Source of the DNA: Saksenaea vasiformis B4078
Taxonomy: Eukaryota > Mucoromycota > Mucoromycetes > Mucorales > Saksenaeaceae
Reading direction: 5' to 3'
Length of the DNA: 64,000 nt
NCBI GenBank assembly: GCA_000697055.1
Contig: JNDT01001049.1
Location: 1 to 64,000, forward strand
A program made the translations under genes and the position numbers. Below are positions 1-12,300 of this stretch, in pieces (position 1 is the first letter of the stretch; each line of letters opens with the position of its first letter). The notes under the pieces were generated by a model. That model saw only the letters and a list, made by a program, of their open reading frames with translations. It was not told where the DNA came from and ran no database searches.

Positions 1-2794
1 TCCATACAACCTCGGAGATTGGTTACGAAGTCGCTTATTTCATCCCTGACAGCTGATGGACACCGATTAACTAGATTATCGACATCTTTGCACTGGTCGA
101 CGTCAATAATAGATGCCTCCATCTTGTCAATATTCAACAGTACATGCCAAACTTTGCTAAAGACGTATTCCGGAAAACCCTTGTGGTCAGGCCAATCGGT
201 AGGTACGGTTGCACGTCTTCGCAATTTTTTCGAGATATCGGTTAGAGACAGTTCTTTTCCCTCTGCTACTGCCTTGCGTTGCTCCTTTTTCAATTCCTCA
301 ATAAATTTGCCGACTTGTTTTCTTTGAGGCTTTTCAAGCTGTTGGATCAGCATGTCAATTTCCTGTAGAGCTGGGTCCGTTTCGCCACCATCATTTGCTG
401 CAGAAGGCAGCAAATATCGGGGGAATTCCTCATGGGATGGCCACCCGCGTGGTTGCTTTGCAACGCTTGCCAGCACAATGCGTACATAGTTGATAGAATG
501 TTGGACAAAGTTGGACAAAACACACTGGCGAAAAGTAGTGTCTAATTGCTCTGCCATTTGTGTTACAACGATATGGCGATAGTCCACTGTAGGAAGGCGG
601 GGAACTTTGCTCCAGTCGCTCCGATATCCCAAAAACCAGACCTTCCGTGCGTAAAGTAGAACATTGCGTAATTCAGGTGAATCTTTCATCATCATGACTA
701 ATGCTGTGATACTTCTATCCTCTGGATAGGCAATATAGGTGTTTGGATTGGCAACTACAGCATTATGTGGTAGAACAGGTTCCTCAACAGTCGATGTATA
801 TACCACTGCTGGATATCTGTTTGGCGCGCCTCTCCAGTAGTTGTAGTCCATTGCCAGATGAAGCACCCACGTCCAGGCCTTTGTTGCGTTGTCTAACGTT
901 GTTCTGGTACCGCCTGTGCCGGACGAAGCTCGATCGCTTCGAAAGAACGCGCTGTAGACTTTATCCCTGCAGGCGATGTCTAGGGACTGTGTCGCGCGGA
1001 GAGCGATATTGGCTATTCGCAATACGACTTGCCGAACGAGAGACATGTCATTAACTTCTTTCTGGAGGACGTCGCAAATAACTTCAGTCTGAAGTTTTGC
1101 CGTATGGTAATCTTCCGGCAATCTGTCGGTTGCAGCTGCCAGGACGGAAGAATATTGGCCACATGTCCATGTGGAGACCGCTCTATTAAGCTCATGAAGT
1201 TTCACTTCTTCACCAGTTGTGGGGTCGTTGTAAATAAGCCGTTTAGGATCTATTTTCGGCTTAGCAGATCGTTGCTGACTGCCAGATGCCTTTTTGCGTC
1301 TTTTGTATTTGCTTCCTGCTGATGGTTTCTTAGGCGTCCGTCGGCGATGAGGTAGTGTCCCTTTCTTTTCTTCACAAGTGTTGGATTCGTCGATCAGCTC
1401 TGAATTAACAAAAGTGTAACGGCTCCCTGTGCGTGGAGCTGGGATGTTTGGAGTCAACGCCTTCTCGGCGCTTTGCATACCGTCAACCTGTTTCAAGATA
1501 TCCTTGCTGATTTCTTTCATCATTCCGCAATCTGAGCGGACGCTAGTCCCGTCTTCGTGGTAGCTCACAGTTGGAACACAGAATTGATGCAAAGCGATAT
1601 CAAACCGATTCCGCTGGATGTCAGAGACATGGGTAAGACCATCAATCACCTTTTACGAAAAGTTAGCCTGTGTTCAAATGGTAATGATATTACATTATGC
1701 ATCAAGTCGTCGGCCAGCTCGATCTGTGTTGGAGTCTCCCTGACCATCTTACGTATCGTAGCAAAGGACACCCGTCTGAGATTTAGAGCGTAGTCGTTAC
1801 CAGACATGGATGCGATTACCGCAAGTCGCCTCTCTGCCTATTAATGACTTCAGTACAAGGGAATACGATTTCGTTTGCGTACCAGCTGATAATTATGCTC
1901 TTCGTCCATTCTTAGTCCAAGCTTTTCCAAAACTGCAGACTTCTTCGTGACGCGGGCTGGCATCTGCTCATGTTTCCAATCGATTCGCAATATTCTCTAC
2001 AGACGCAATTAGCTATGCCGATAGATCATGTACATGCTATCCATACTGGTATCTCTAGGGCACCACCATACACGAATAGGTCTCCGTCAGGGGAAATAAT
2101 GGCGCTTTTTTTTTTTTGCAGGACTGGTTCGTAAGATGTATCACACAAGGATCAGCTTCGAACGGCGCACGGACGAACGAGGTACGTTGGTGGTCGTACG
2201 GTGAGTACTCTTTAATATTTAAAACGTCAAAAGTCTGTTATGCAACAATTTAGATTTAGTTTTTGATAATGACAATAGAAAAGCACATACTTGCAATATG
2301 GCACTTTTAATTTCAAGACTGAATCGTATCCATGTTCGAGCTTGCTTTTCAAATTTTTTGTGGTTCTTCTCCTTTTGTAATCCCTTTCTTGCTATGCGAA
2401 ATGCGGCATTGAACGAAGCTTTAGATAATTGCTGCCGATGTTTGTGCGTCTGTTCCTTTGCTGGCAACTGTTCTGCATCGAGGACCAAGCAAATCTCACG
2501 ATTAGGCAATTGAGCTCTGCGGAGCCTTTCACAGTAACCCAGGGCGGCCAGAACGAAATGTGAGACAACCATCTGGGTTCTCTAGCTGGCTTCTATAGCG
2601 ATACCTTTGAAACTGTGCAGGTAGTGAGTGATCAAATCCACTGCAACGGTCTCTTGAAGTAGAAAATAAAAAACCGCGCAAAAGTCGAGAAAAACGATCT
2701 CAACCTCGTCTCCATCCAGGAAATCTACAGCTGATGGAGCGTTTTCATACGCTTCAACGTTTTTAGAAAAGTGGTGTAGTCCTTTGACGCCCAT
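1..2794 (-). pseudogene. XPG/FEN-like nuclease with long C-terminal extension, broken, left-truncated
   Basis: Reading the minus strand from an ATG at 2794 gives an XPG-type N region (MGVKGLHHF), an acidic FLDF motif, a VLDAEQLP segment, an I region with FVRAPFEADPC, then SPDGDLFVYGG and a helix-hairpin-like MSGNDYALNLRRV. These match in order the metal-binding motifs of FEN1/XPG structure-specific nucleases. Introns at 2235-2290, 1997-2046, 1838-1882 and 1650-1693 join five exons. The last exon is open to base 1 and adds about 550 residues of unrecognised sequence with a basic patch (PKKPSAG, YKRRKK). Two lesions interrupt it: an in-frame TAG near 2588, and a 12-A run near 2110 where one extra base would restore frame. 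Either a young pseudogene or one with sequencing errors. The normal role of the family is cleavage of branched DNA; the role of the extension is unknown. The neighbouring MULE relic makes a mobile-element link possible but unproven. Confidence 0.7.
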
Positions 2795-2899
2795 AATGAA
2801 CGGAAAATTACGAGTAGAAGGGTGAAATTGACCGTATTTTGATTCAAAAGTTTTATGTATTGTTACCACTATGGGAAAAAGTCTGCGACATTTGACATA

Positions 2900-2943
2900 A
2901 ATCTAACGTAAATCTAACGTAAATCTAACGTAAATCTAATGTA
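2900..2943. repeat. 11-bp tandem repeat, four copies
   Basis: Unit AATCTAACGTA is repeated four times, the last copy having one change (AATCTAATGTA), followed by a looser echo to about 2963. It lies just upstream of the minus-strand XPG-like gene and before the plus-strand MULE relic, so it could be promoter material or simple slippage expansion. Nothing in the sequence decides between these. Confidence 0.85.
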
Positions 2944-3166
2944 AACATAACATACATCTAACGATAAAGAAAGTAATAGAAAACAAGTATGGATGTGGCT
3001 TCAGTAATAAATACTGAGTAAAGTAGTATAACATGCGTATGAACAGCAAGAGACGTGCCCTTTTCTTTAGTGCAATGATTTAGAGCACAATTTTTTTAAG
3101 ATTCCACATGGAGGATCCTTTTCTTTAATGTTTATTTTGTATTTCCATTTCATAACGATCGTAAAT

Positions 3167-6118
3167 ATGCCAAAGCGCGGTACAAAGTCTATCTTCTACT
3201 GTAAACATTGTAAGCGGACGTTTGCGACGTCAAAGCATGGAACGCTCTCCCGGCATCAACGTATCATAAGTGTCCTGGCATAATGGCAAAAGTACAAGCA
3301 TATGATACATGCCGCGCAGCAATCAGAGACTCATGAGGTGTAATTGAAATAAAGTCCACGTCTGCTAGATGCGCGCAAAAAAGACTTTAGGATTCAGGCA
3401 CGTCCCTGCCAGGCAACATTTCGGGCTTTGAAGAGGAGAGCGGCTGGTTCTATGACATAGATGATGTTGTTGATGACAACTACCTCGTTCTTGATGATAA
3501 TGCAGATGAACCTATCGAATATGTGCATCAAGCTGATAGTTGGCCTCAAACAGTCGATTAGGCGACCGAAATCAGCTCGAGGCTGGGAATTTTGGCAATT
3601 TTGCGTGCACATTTAGAGGAATTGACAAGAATCATCAACGACTACCTTGTTGGTGTACTTGATCCATTGTACATGTCATAATCTAGCAGAATTTTGTCGT
3701 AGGTTCTATATCCCATCCGTGCTGAAGAGTATGATGTACGTGTGAACGGACGTAAGATGTTTTTACACGATGAAGAAGACGATGAGTGTAGTTATTGCGA
3801 TGAGGACAGTGGAAGAATGGTGGAAGAGAATACACAATGGCGAACTGGCTGATAGGCAACAAGCAAAAGCGAAAGTAAAGCAGTTGCTGTTGAGTCAACA
3901 ATTAGGGTTCCTACTTGCTGTGGAAAAGACGCAGAAACTCCTAAAATATCGTGCCGATCGGTTATCTTGTTCACTTAAAGCGCGGACACACGAGTAGCAA
4001 TACGGCTACAGAGTGCAAAGGACTGATTAGGGGTTTGATCGACTATGAACACCAATGCATTTGCTTGGAGGCTTATTATCCACTATGTCATCCCCGCCCT
4101 TAGCCGCAATCATTACGAGTGATGCCAGCAGAAGTTCATTCCTATATTGCTAAGAACGCAGTTTCCAAAATGGCATTGCTTCGGCACAGGTCTATCGTTA
4201 GTGACGTGGTGCATTTAGGCAGTCTTACCAGCTGCAAAGTGACCAATTGATTTCTTCGCGAAGACTTGTAGAACAGCAGACTAACAATGGATTTTGAAGG
4301 TATATATAGTTAAAATTGAAGGCAATCTTTGCCATAGTAATAGTGGCTGTGTGAGGAATGAGAAAGGTCTAATTACATATTCATATAAAAAGTTGATATG
4401 GATCAATAGCGAAGGTGTTTGTGCTCTGGGTTTCACCACCCCATTATTTGATACCGTCTGTGGTTCTGTGGATGTCGCAGAATACCACGTCGACTCTACA
4501 TATAATACCAATCGTGCTGGCTGTGAGCTATTTGGTATTATAGCCAACGTAAACGGTGCAGGGTTCCCGGTAGCCTATGGTGCTCAGCGTTACTGGAGTC
4601 CCTGAGGCAATCGTGCAACCGAGAACGCAAGCAATCGAGCGATTCTTCGGTAGCTTGAAAGACAAAGGGCTAAACCCAACTTTTATATTTACGGATAAAG
4701 ATCGTGGACAAATGTACGCAATTGAGTCTACTTGGGGCCTAAACAAGATGCGTCTCTGCCTTTGGCATCTAGAGCGCGCTATTGATCGAAAGCTATCGCA
4801 AAGAAAACTGCAAGAGCCTCCTTACAACGCTACCATTGCTAGAGACGAGTTCCATTTCGTTGATATAAACTTTCGCCCTGATCCATCTGATCGTAACGGG
4901 ATAATTTGTCAAAAGCAACACCGAGTTGCACTGCTACGCCTTATAAAAAAGCACTACCTACAATATCCACTTATACCAACAGGTAGATCAGGCGTATGAT
5001 AAGATGTAGTACTTACAATACATAGGTACTACTGTGAGAACTGCATCTGAGATCCGTCGTGAGGCTGCCAACGAGATATACAGTTACTGCCAGGAACATC
5101 GGCTTCCCGATGCGTGGATCTACCTTTACCGATCATGGTATACACTTGAGAGGTGGAACCAATGGGCTCGTAGTTCTATTTCCGATCGCATCCCTTCTGG
5201 AAAGACTACGATGCTTATTGAGGCCCACTGGAAAGTCCTAAAACGAGGTTTCCTATATCGATTTAATAGTGCAAGACTGGATCTGCTCGTATATGTAATT
5301 ATTGAGAAGCATTTCCCAAGTCTTCTGCTTAAGTTCCAGAGAGACGTAATCCGCCGAAGAACACCTTTACAGTGGGAACGCCTTTTCGTAAAGACATGGA
5401 ATTCGCTCGTTGGACGAACCAAAAATCGGTCGGCCATGGACATCTATCGTGTGCAACCAGAATCATGGATATGTGGATGTCCTTATTACATTGAAAACCA
5501 GTTCTTGCTTTGCAAACATCTAGTAAGCCGATCACGTCTAGGACGTATTGCAGTTGGCCAATATTACATCAAATGGCAGAATACTCCCCCATTCGTTCAA
5601 CTGTTGGAGGTAAGACAACAACCATATGCTCCCGAATACAAGCTAAGAGAATTTTGCAATAGCCAAGTCAAAATCCATTCAGAAACACAGTTGTGGAATT
5701 TAATAGAGTTAACTACAACAGAACTAATACTGAGAGCCCTTCGCCTCCGCCTCTAATCGTGCCTACTGAAACGTTCTACACAGAGATGATCCACACGGAA
5801 CCTGCTCCCGAGGTTATCATTCTCAGCGATGATGACGATAATAACGCGTCAATCATACCCGACCAAGAAGATATTGCGAGGAATCTTGAACGAAGAATAC
5901 AAGAAAATCGTCGTGCAAAACGAGCGCTGGATGAACAGATGGAGTCTCTTGCCGCACAGTACGAAAACGCTGTATCTGGCAGACAATACCGTGTGTTTCA
6001 GGAAAGCAGAGCCGCTGGAAGAGAAGAGGAGTACGCGGATGCAGTTCTTAGGTTTAGACAAAGAAGAGGAATTTCGAGGACATTTGTAGATTATAGCATC
6101 TATACACGATATCTATAG
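3167..6118 (+). pseudogene. Mutator-like (MULE) transposase, multiply frameshifted
   Basis: A decayed class II transposase can be read through several frames. The start at 3167 encodes a zinc-finger-like segment (YCKHCKRTF, then HGTLSRHQ). An acidic stretch near 3440-3560 and scraps to 4280 follow. The MULE core begins at 4294: VDSTYNTNRAGCELFG carries the first Asp, FIFTDKDRGQMYAI and LCLWHLERAI carry the second, and TTMLIEAHWKVLKRG carries the Glu. A SWIM zinc finger (CGCPYY, then LLCKHLV) follows near 5470-5520. A coiled, charged C-terminus ends at 6118. Frame changes occur near 4577, between 4999 and 5034, and near 5690, with stops in the 5' part, so no intact enzyme is encoded. Mutator transposases cut and paste DNA at terminal inverted repeats; I did not identify the TIRs. 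Confidence 0.8.
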
Positions 6119-6303
6119 ACTTCTTTATTATTGATTACAATGTTTCTTCTACAGTTCGACATGTGCCATCGGGTAAATATTATGCCGCCGTAAATTTTCT
6201 GCGCAAGTAAAATCATCCCAATCATCACGTGCACGTCTGCCGTAAGAAGAAATCGGGGTATGTGTCCGAAGGAAAGTTCGTGTCTTCTATCCCGCAACAC
6301 ACA

Positions 6304-9300
6304 ATGAGCTCGAAAAGAGGAGGCTCGGGAGCCGGTTATGGACGAGGCTCCCATAGAAACGCTATGCGGGGCAGTCGTGGTGGAGGGCATCCCCCCTCAA
6401 GACGACCAATGGCGCCCCGTCCTGGTGGAGGTAACATACAACGAAACCTTATTGTTCTATGCATACATGCACTGACACGATGATATGCATCAGAACGGAA
6501 TGCAACGGAACCACGAGCACCCCAGTTATTACGAAGAATACTAATCGAGGAAGACGATCCCTCCTACTCACGTCGCATTGCATACGCCAACCAGCTTACC
6601 AAACTGATCGATGATCTACGTGCAACAATGGATACAACAGACACGACGATGGTTCGGCAGGAACAGATGCAGTCTCTCGAATTGTGCTTCTATGGAACGA
6701 ACGACACACCTAGTGTAATATCTATCTTTCAGAACGCAAAAACTCCAAGAGTTTTCAAACAAGCAGTCAGCAGAGTTATATCCGGACTTGCATGCAGCAG
6801 TAGTATACGACACGCCTTCGCTTGGTTATTCGAACCATTATGCCAATGGTCGAACGAGAATGCGAGTGCAGCAGAGAGAAACAAAGAGCATGAAGTAAAA
6901 ATTTGGCTATTGAGGACACTTCGACAGGTACCAAAGCATTGATGTACGCTGCCGTTGATTAAACGAATGGTGTCCTAGACTTTAAAAGATGCGAACAATC
7001 CAATCAATATACGCGAGATTCAAGACGTATCCGCATCCATTGTGAACAATCTCATTATGTTTCTGGATGCAATGGATTCGCCTGTTTTTATTCCTGACAT
7101 CCTCAATGTATTAGATACGTTGGCCGAGGTTTGCTCGGATGCCTTTGCTGCAAAATTTCAGGTAACGGATGAGCGAGTTCGATGCGATTATTGTGTCCTT
7201 ATCGGCTGGGAAATTTAGGACTTTATCGATCTGCTGGTGGGTTGGCATATAGACGCTGGTTTGACAGACGCCACCCGGCTACTGATGCTAGGTTTGTTGT
7301 TGACGCGCAATAAAGCAATCACAGACATTCTTATCATGGTAATAGGAGCATACAAAAGTTTTCAACCTTTCTGGAGACATAAGTTACCGTTTGCTTTTGA
7401 GCTGTTACATCACTTTTTGAGTGATATGCGTAGTATTGTTCGTAACATACTGGCAAGTAACGAAGATCAGGGCCAGGGACAAACAAAAGCAGCTTTGCAA
7501 GGCGATCGCAGATGGAATATTTGCATGAACCTATTTAGGTAAAGTGGTTTGGAGAAACGAACGTCTGTACTCATATGGACCTTATAAAGCTGCTTTCATG
7601 CCATTCTCGAAGCAATTATTCCACTGATACCCTCTTCAGGTGGCGCCCGTGATGATCAAGTCATTGCGCCCGCTTTGGAACAGCTATGTCCTATGACCTT
7701 GGATTTCCTTTGCGATTCTCTCGAAATCTCCCCCAACCAAGCTTGGATTGAACGATGTAAGTTTAGCGGGTAAGAAAAAAGATGTAGAGCTGATGTTTGA
7801 AACCGACAGCGAACGAAGTTGTGTTGCGGATAATATCTATCAAACGCTACTCGTCATTGAATTTTCAATGGAAACTTTATCAATATTTCATCAAGCAACT
7901 TTCCGATCAAAGTGAGGCTGATGCAGCCCAGAAATTTATTGAAGTGTTAATGAAAGTAAGTTTACCGCCCATAACATTCTCGTTGAGACCTGATAATATA
8001 TGCCTAGATGTTTACCATATGGGGTCAGAACGTTGATGGTGCTCTGGTACGCGCTTTGCTTGATCCCGATGCGTCACCACTTTACAGATTTCGGCAAACC
8101 AATAGAGAGGATAAACAGCTAAATGCCAGTATTTTTGTGTTTATACGGGTCCTTATACGCCTGTGTACGAGTAACGACATAATGCAAGATGTAGCTAAAA
8201 AGTTATCTGCCAATTTGTCCAACTTCGTCGCAACTATAGCGGGTACTCGCGAACGCAAACCAGACACCTCGGAATTGGGCAGGATGGCCAGAACCGTTGT
8301 GTCACATCGAGAGCTACTGGAGAGCTATGGTATCCTCTCTATCATGCCAAAACCGGCATCCAATCGGTCACAAATGGCAATTCTTGTTGTAGATGCCGTG
8401 TTCTACACCTATCTTTTGTTGGATATAGCGACAGCACAGCCAAACTTTAGAAGAACGATCGTGTTGATCGTCTTTCAAGTATTGTGCGTTATGTGGGGTT
8501 GCGGATGCGACGATGGCTTCGATGCCATGCTCCAAATCATGAAAGATTTCTGGTCTAGGTATGCAAACAGTTTTTCATCCATTACATTAACACCTGTGCT
8601 CATACATAGCGACGATTTAAATATGGCCATTCAGGACGAATCTGACTTAGTAGAGTGCATGCTACAAGATATGACCGACGCTTGGGCCAAAATGAGTCTT
8701 CGGTCGCGTCAAGCCCTGTGTTCATTTGCCACCGATGTGATCAGCTCGTGCTCGCCCGAAAAAAGCACAGATGTCATAAAGGCATCGCTGCGGAACATCA
8801 TCGTCGGCATACTGCAAGCTATTGGTAGGTATCGCTTAATAAGTGGATACAAATGCCACTTGGATCTCGGACTTATCTCTTTTAATGGCAGACAAGGAAC
8901 GAAACAATGATGTAAAGGAAAACATGATACGGTTAATCTCTCGATATTGCCTTCGATTTGATACGGCAAGTATCGTAGACTTGGTGCTGTCTCAAGCTCA
9001 GAAATGGTAATGATAGTCTATCTACTGAATTAAGCCTCATCTGTCATTCTTAGCATCGGTGACCACTGCTCGACAATACAGGAATGTGGCATGGAGCTAC
9101 TAAGCACGCTGAATCCGTTTGTGATAGCTGAAGCTAATATTTCATCAGATATAACAACACAACTTTTACAGGTACTGCACAGATCAGCACGGTGCTGCAT
9201 GATGATACTAAATCTGGTATAATATCCTATAGAGAGTCATTATGGCGACGCCACATACAGGGTCTTTCCGCCCAGTACATTATGAAATTGTCATGAAACA

Positions 9301-12300
9301 TCTTGGAATGTCCGAATACTTGATAGGTGCTTCTTCAGATGCTCCATCGCCGTCGACGACACATACAGGAAAGAACTGCCATGAATGGGCGCTTCGGTTA
9401 TTCCATCAATGCGATGCTGTACGGAACCTTAAAACAGCCAGTTGTCCTGAAGATATGAAAGAAGGTATGCTTGCCATAGATCCACGTGCTGCGTCTTACT
9501 ACGAATTTACTATCTGTAGCCTTTATTCTTTGGCAATTCGAATATTTTAGTCCACTAGTTGCCTACTGGGCGATGTGGGAGTCTGCTCGTTATTGTATGT
9601 TAGCACGTTTGAGGACACCTTTTGGCGGACCACAACAGGTAACGGTATTTTTTATTTGGATAAAACCTTAACTTTGTCTATTCAGACATTTGCTGCATTC
9701 GAACGGACTCTGACTTCTCTCGTCGCAGAGCCTGTTGCTGGACATGAAAGGTACTCCAAATTTTCTGCATCTTTTATCTTAACCAACTATATCATAGGGA
9801 CGCCAATAGCATACGCCATTTACGAAACTTGCTTCTGCTTTTGGATCGTCTAGAAGTGCAGATATATAACGCGTCGGATGGTAGTGCGATAAATGCGCTG
9901 CCACCCGCACCCCGATCCAGTCTTGCATTCTTCAGGACAAACAAGAGAACGTGTCAAGAATACTTCGCGAGGATTCGTCCAAAACTTATTCAAGCCGCAG
10001 GTATAATTCGGAACGATCATCTGCTCATTCGCCATATTCTGGAGGTAAGATATTTGCTCACGCAGTGATGACAGCAATTTATGGCGAACATGTTAGATAC
10101 TGTCGGAGCGTGAGATTGGTATGCAGGACAAGTTTTCTGCTGATCCTCTTGGCTGGTTCGTGGAGACAAATCGTTATATACGAGATCTTGGTAAGCTACC
10201 ACCATTCCCATAAGTTGCGTCGATATTTACCCGATTTAGTTAGAATTTGCATACGTCAAAATCTAGTGGATCATATCAATGGTTTACAAGCATGGTACAA
10301 ACGGCTTATTCGCAAAGCGCATTATCTCTATCCCTCATTTCAAGATCAATGGACATTCGATGGTCTAATCGGACCTCATGGTACTTATTTGAGAAATTGT
10401 TCGATATGACAGCTTATTAATGAATTCCTAGCTCATGGCGCGGCATCATCGACTCTACCTACGTGGTTCCAAGTTGCAGCCATGTTCGCATCGGTAAGAT
10501 CAGCTCTAATTTCAAGAGGCGATGTTTTGTTAATAGCTGGATAGGGTCGAGATGAAGCTGCAACCAGAAATCTCCAGATATTGAACTCCAGTTTACAGCA
10601 AGATAGATTTGGAATTCTGAGTATGCTGGATGAAAAGGTACACAGAGAAGGCAAATGGTGATCTATACTCATCTTTTTTATTCGACTCCTCTAGGTTCAG
10701 GACTTCTACACATGTTTGGAAGATTATGCATCTCTTCAAAAATCGAAGCCGTTCTTTTTCAGCGACATCATAGCTGACAGCCTCGCAGCTTTCGAATCTG
10801 ATCAGCAACTTGATGACAAGGAACGAGAATCTGTTTGTGCCGAGGTACAAAGCATGATCGCCACTGGACCATTAGAGTCTGCTTTGCAGTTTGGGCGCTT
10901 GAGACGATTCCAACAATGGCTTTGTACAGGAGGGTCAATGAATCTTAACGAGGAATTAGAAGGACATCTATCAAAACGATTGCTTTTATCATTGAAGGAT
11001 GATTTGGTATCCAACAGGCCAAGTCTATTAGAATTGCAGTTGTTGCGGATGTCATCCGAAGACCTTGTTGCAGAAGCTGGGGAATGGTTTACCGCCTCCG
11101 AAGCCATATCGGATTTAATGCATTATCAACCGGAAACGAAACACTGGGCAAGGCTAGTCGCCGCTTTTCAAAGAGTTCAGAACGATATTGTCGAGTCAGA
11201 TATGGTCCGCTTTGGTGAAGCACATCTACATGCCGCTAAAGTAGCCCGAAGACAAGGAAACATTGCGACCGCCGGTTATTGGCTAGACGAAGCCGCGAAA
11301 TCATATGATACCAAGCATTATGTTGTATACCAACGAGCGAAGCTGTCGCTTGCACAATCTGATTCCGATGGAGCGATAAAATCCTTGAGCAATGTTCTTA
11401 CGCAGATAGGCGCTACAAGCGGATTCGAGAAATTGGAGAGCCAAGCATACATCAAGATCGCAAAGCTGCTAAAAGCCTCTTCGGATGAGGAAGCGACAGG
11501 CTTACTGAACAAAATCGATTCACAGTTATTTGACACTGAAAGCAATGAGCAGCATTCTTCTGTAGAACTAGCAATCGACGACGTGTTAACGAGGTCCATG
11601 GAAAAGGCTAAAACCTATGGGAAACCATGGTTTGAGTACGCCACACATCAATATAAGCAGGGATGGCGCATACTTGACGAGGTTGTGCGCAGTAATCCAA
11701 CCATGTCAATTGTAGTATGGGCGCGGAAACAGATAAAAGATGTTATCAAACATACAACCAGAGATCAAGTGGAGCTGGAAAAGGTACAGTCAGAATTATG
11801 TTGACATTCATTATTTAATTTCTGGAAAAAGAACCTATTTAGTCTATTTCAGAAGTATTCGGCATCTGTTGGCTCCGCCTCTTTGAAGGATGATGTCCAT
11901 TTTGCTAGCAATATTCAGCAGCAGGTTTCTTTTCTGGATGAAGCATCCCAAGCCACAGTCTTGGATACGCTGGAAACTCTGCACAATACTGTTATCGAGC
12001 GCTTTAGTTCATGTGTCAACTCCTATTTCAAGTATCTCTCACTTGGTGAAAATAAGGCAAGTTGCCTACCTGTATCGTTTCAGCTAACCACAATGACACA
12101 CGTAGGAGGGTGTTGATAATGGTAACGGCAAATCTACATCCATGGTGACAATAGCTACTCTACGCTTGTTGCGGATGTTGGTAAAATATGGAAATGCGTT
12201 AAAGGACTCCTACACTGGAAACGTGGAACATGTGCATATCGAACCTTGGAAGCAGATTATTCCGCAGTTATTTGCTCGCTTAAATCACCCTGCTGAATTT

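Noticed and set aside
19..1793. Plus-strand ORFs of 60-103 codons over the left end
   Set aside because: The minus strand here is one long open exon with clear introns and nuclease motifs; the plus-strand ORFs are its shadows.
2900..2943. Possible CRISPR-like array
   Set aside because: Units are 11 bp and directly adjacent with no unique spacers, in a eukaryotic genome.
7292..7345. Retaining this in-frame 54-nt stretch as SMG1 coding sequence
   Set aside because: It is open, but it has GT...AG ends and its removal aligns the flanking residues with animal SMG1 spacing. I treat it as an intron, with some doubt.
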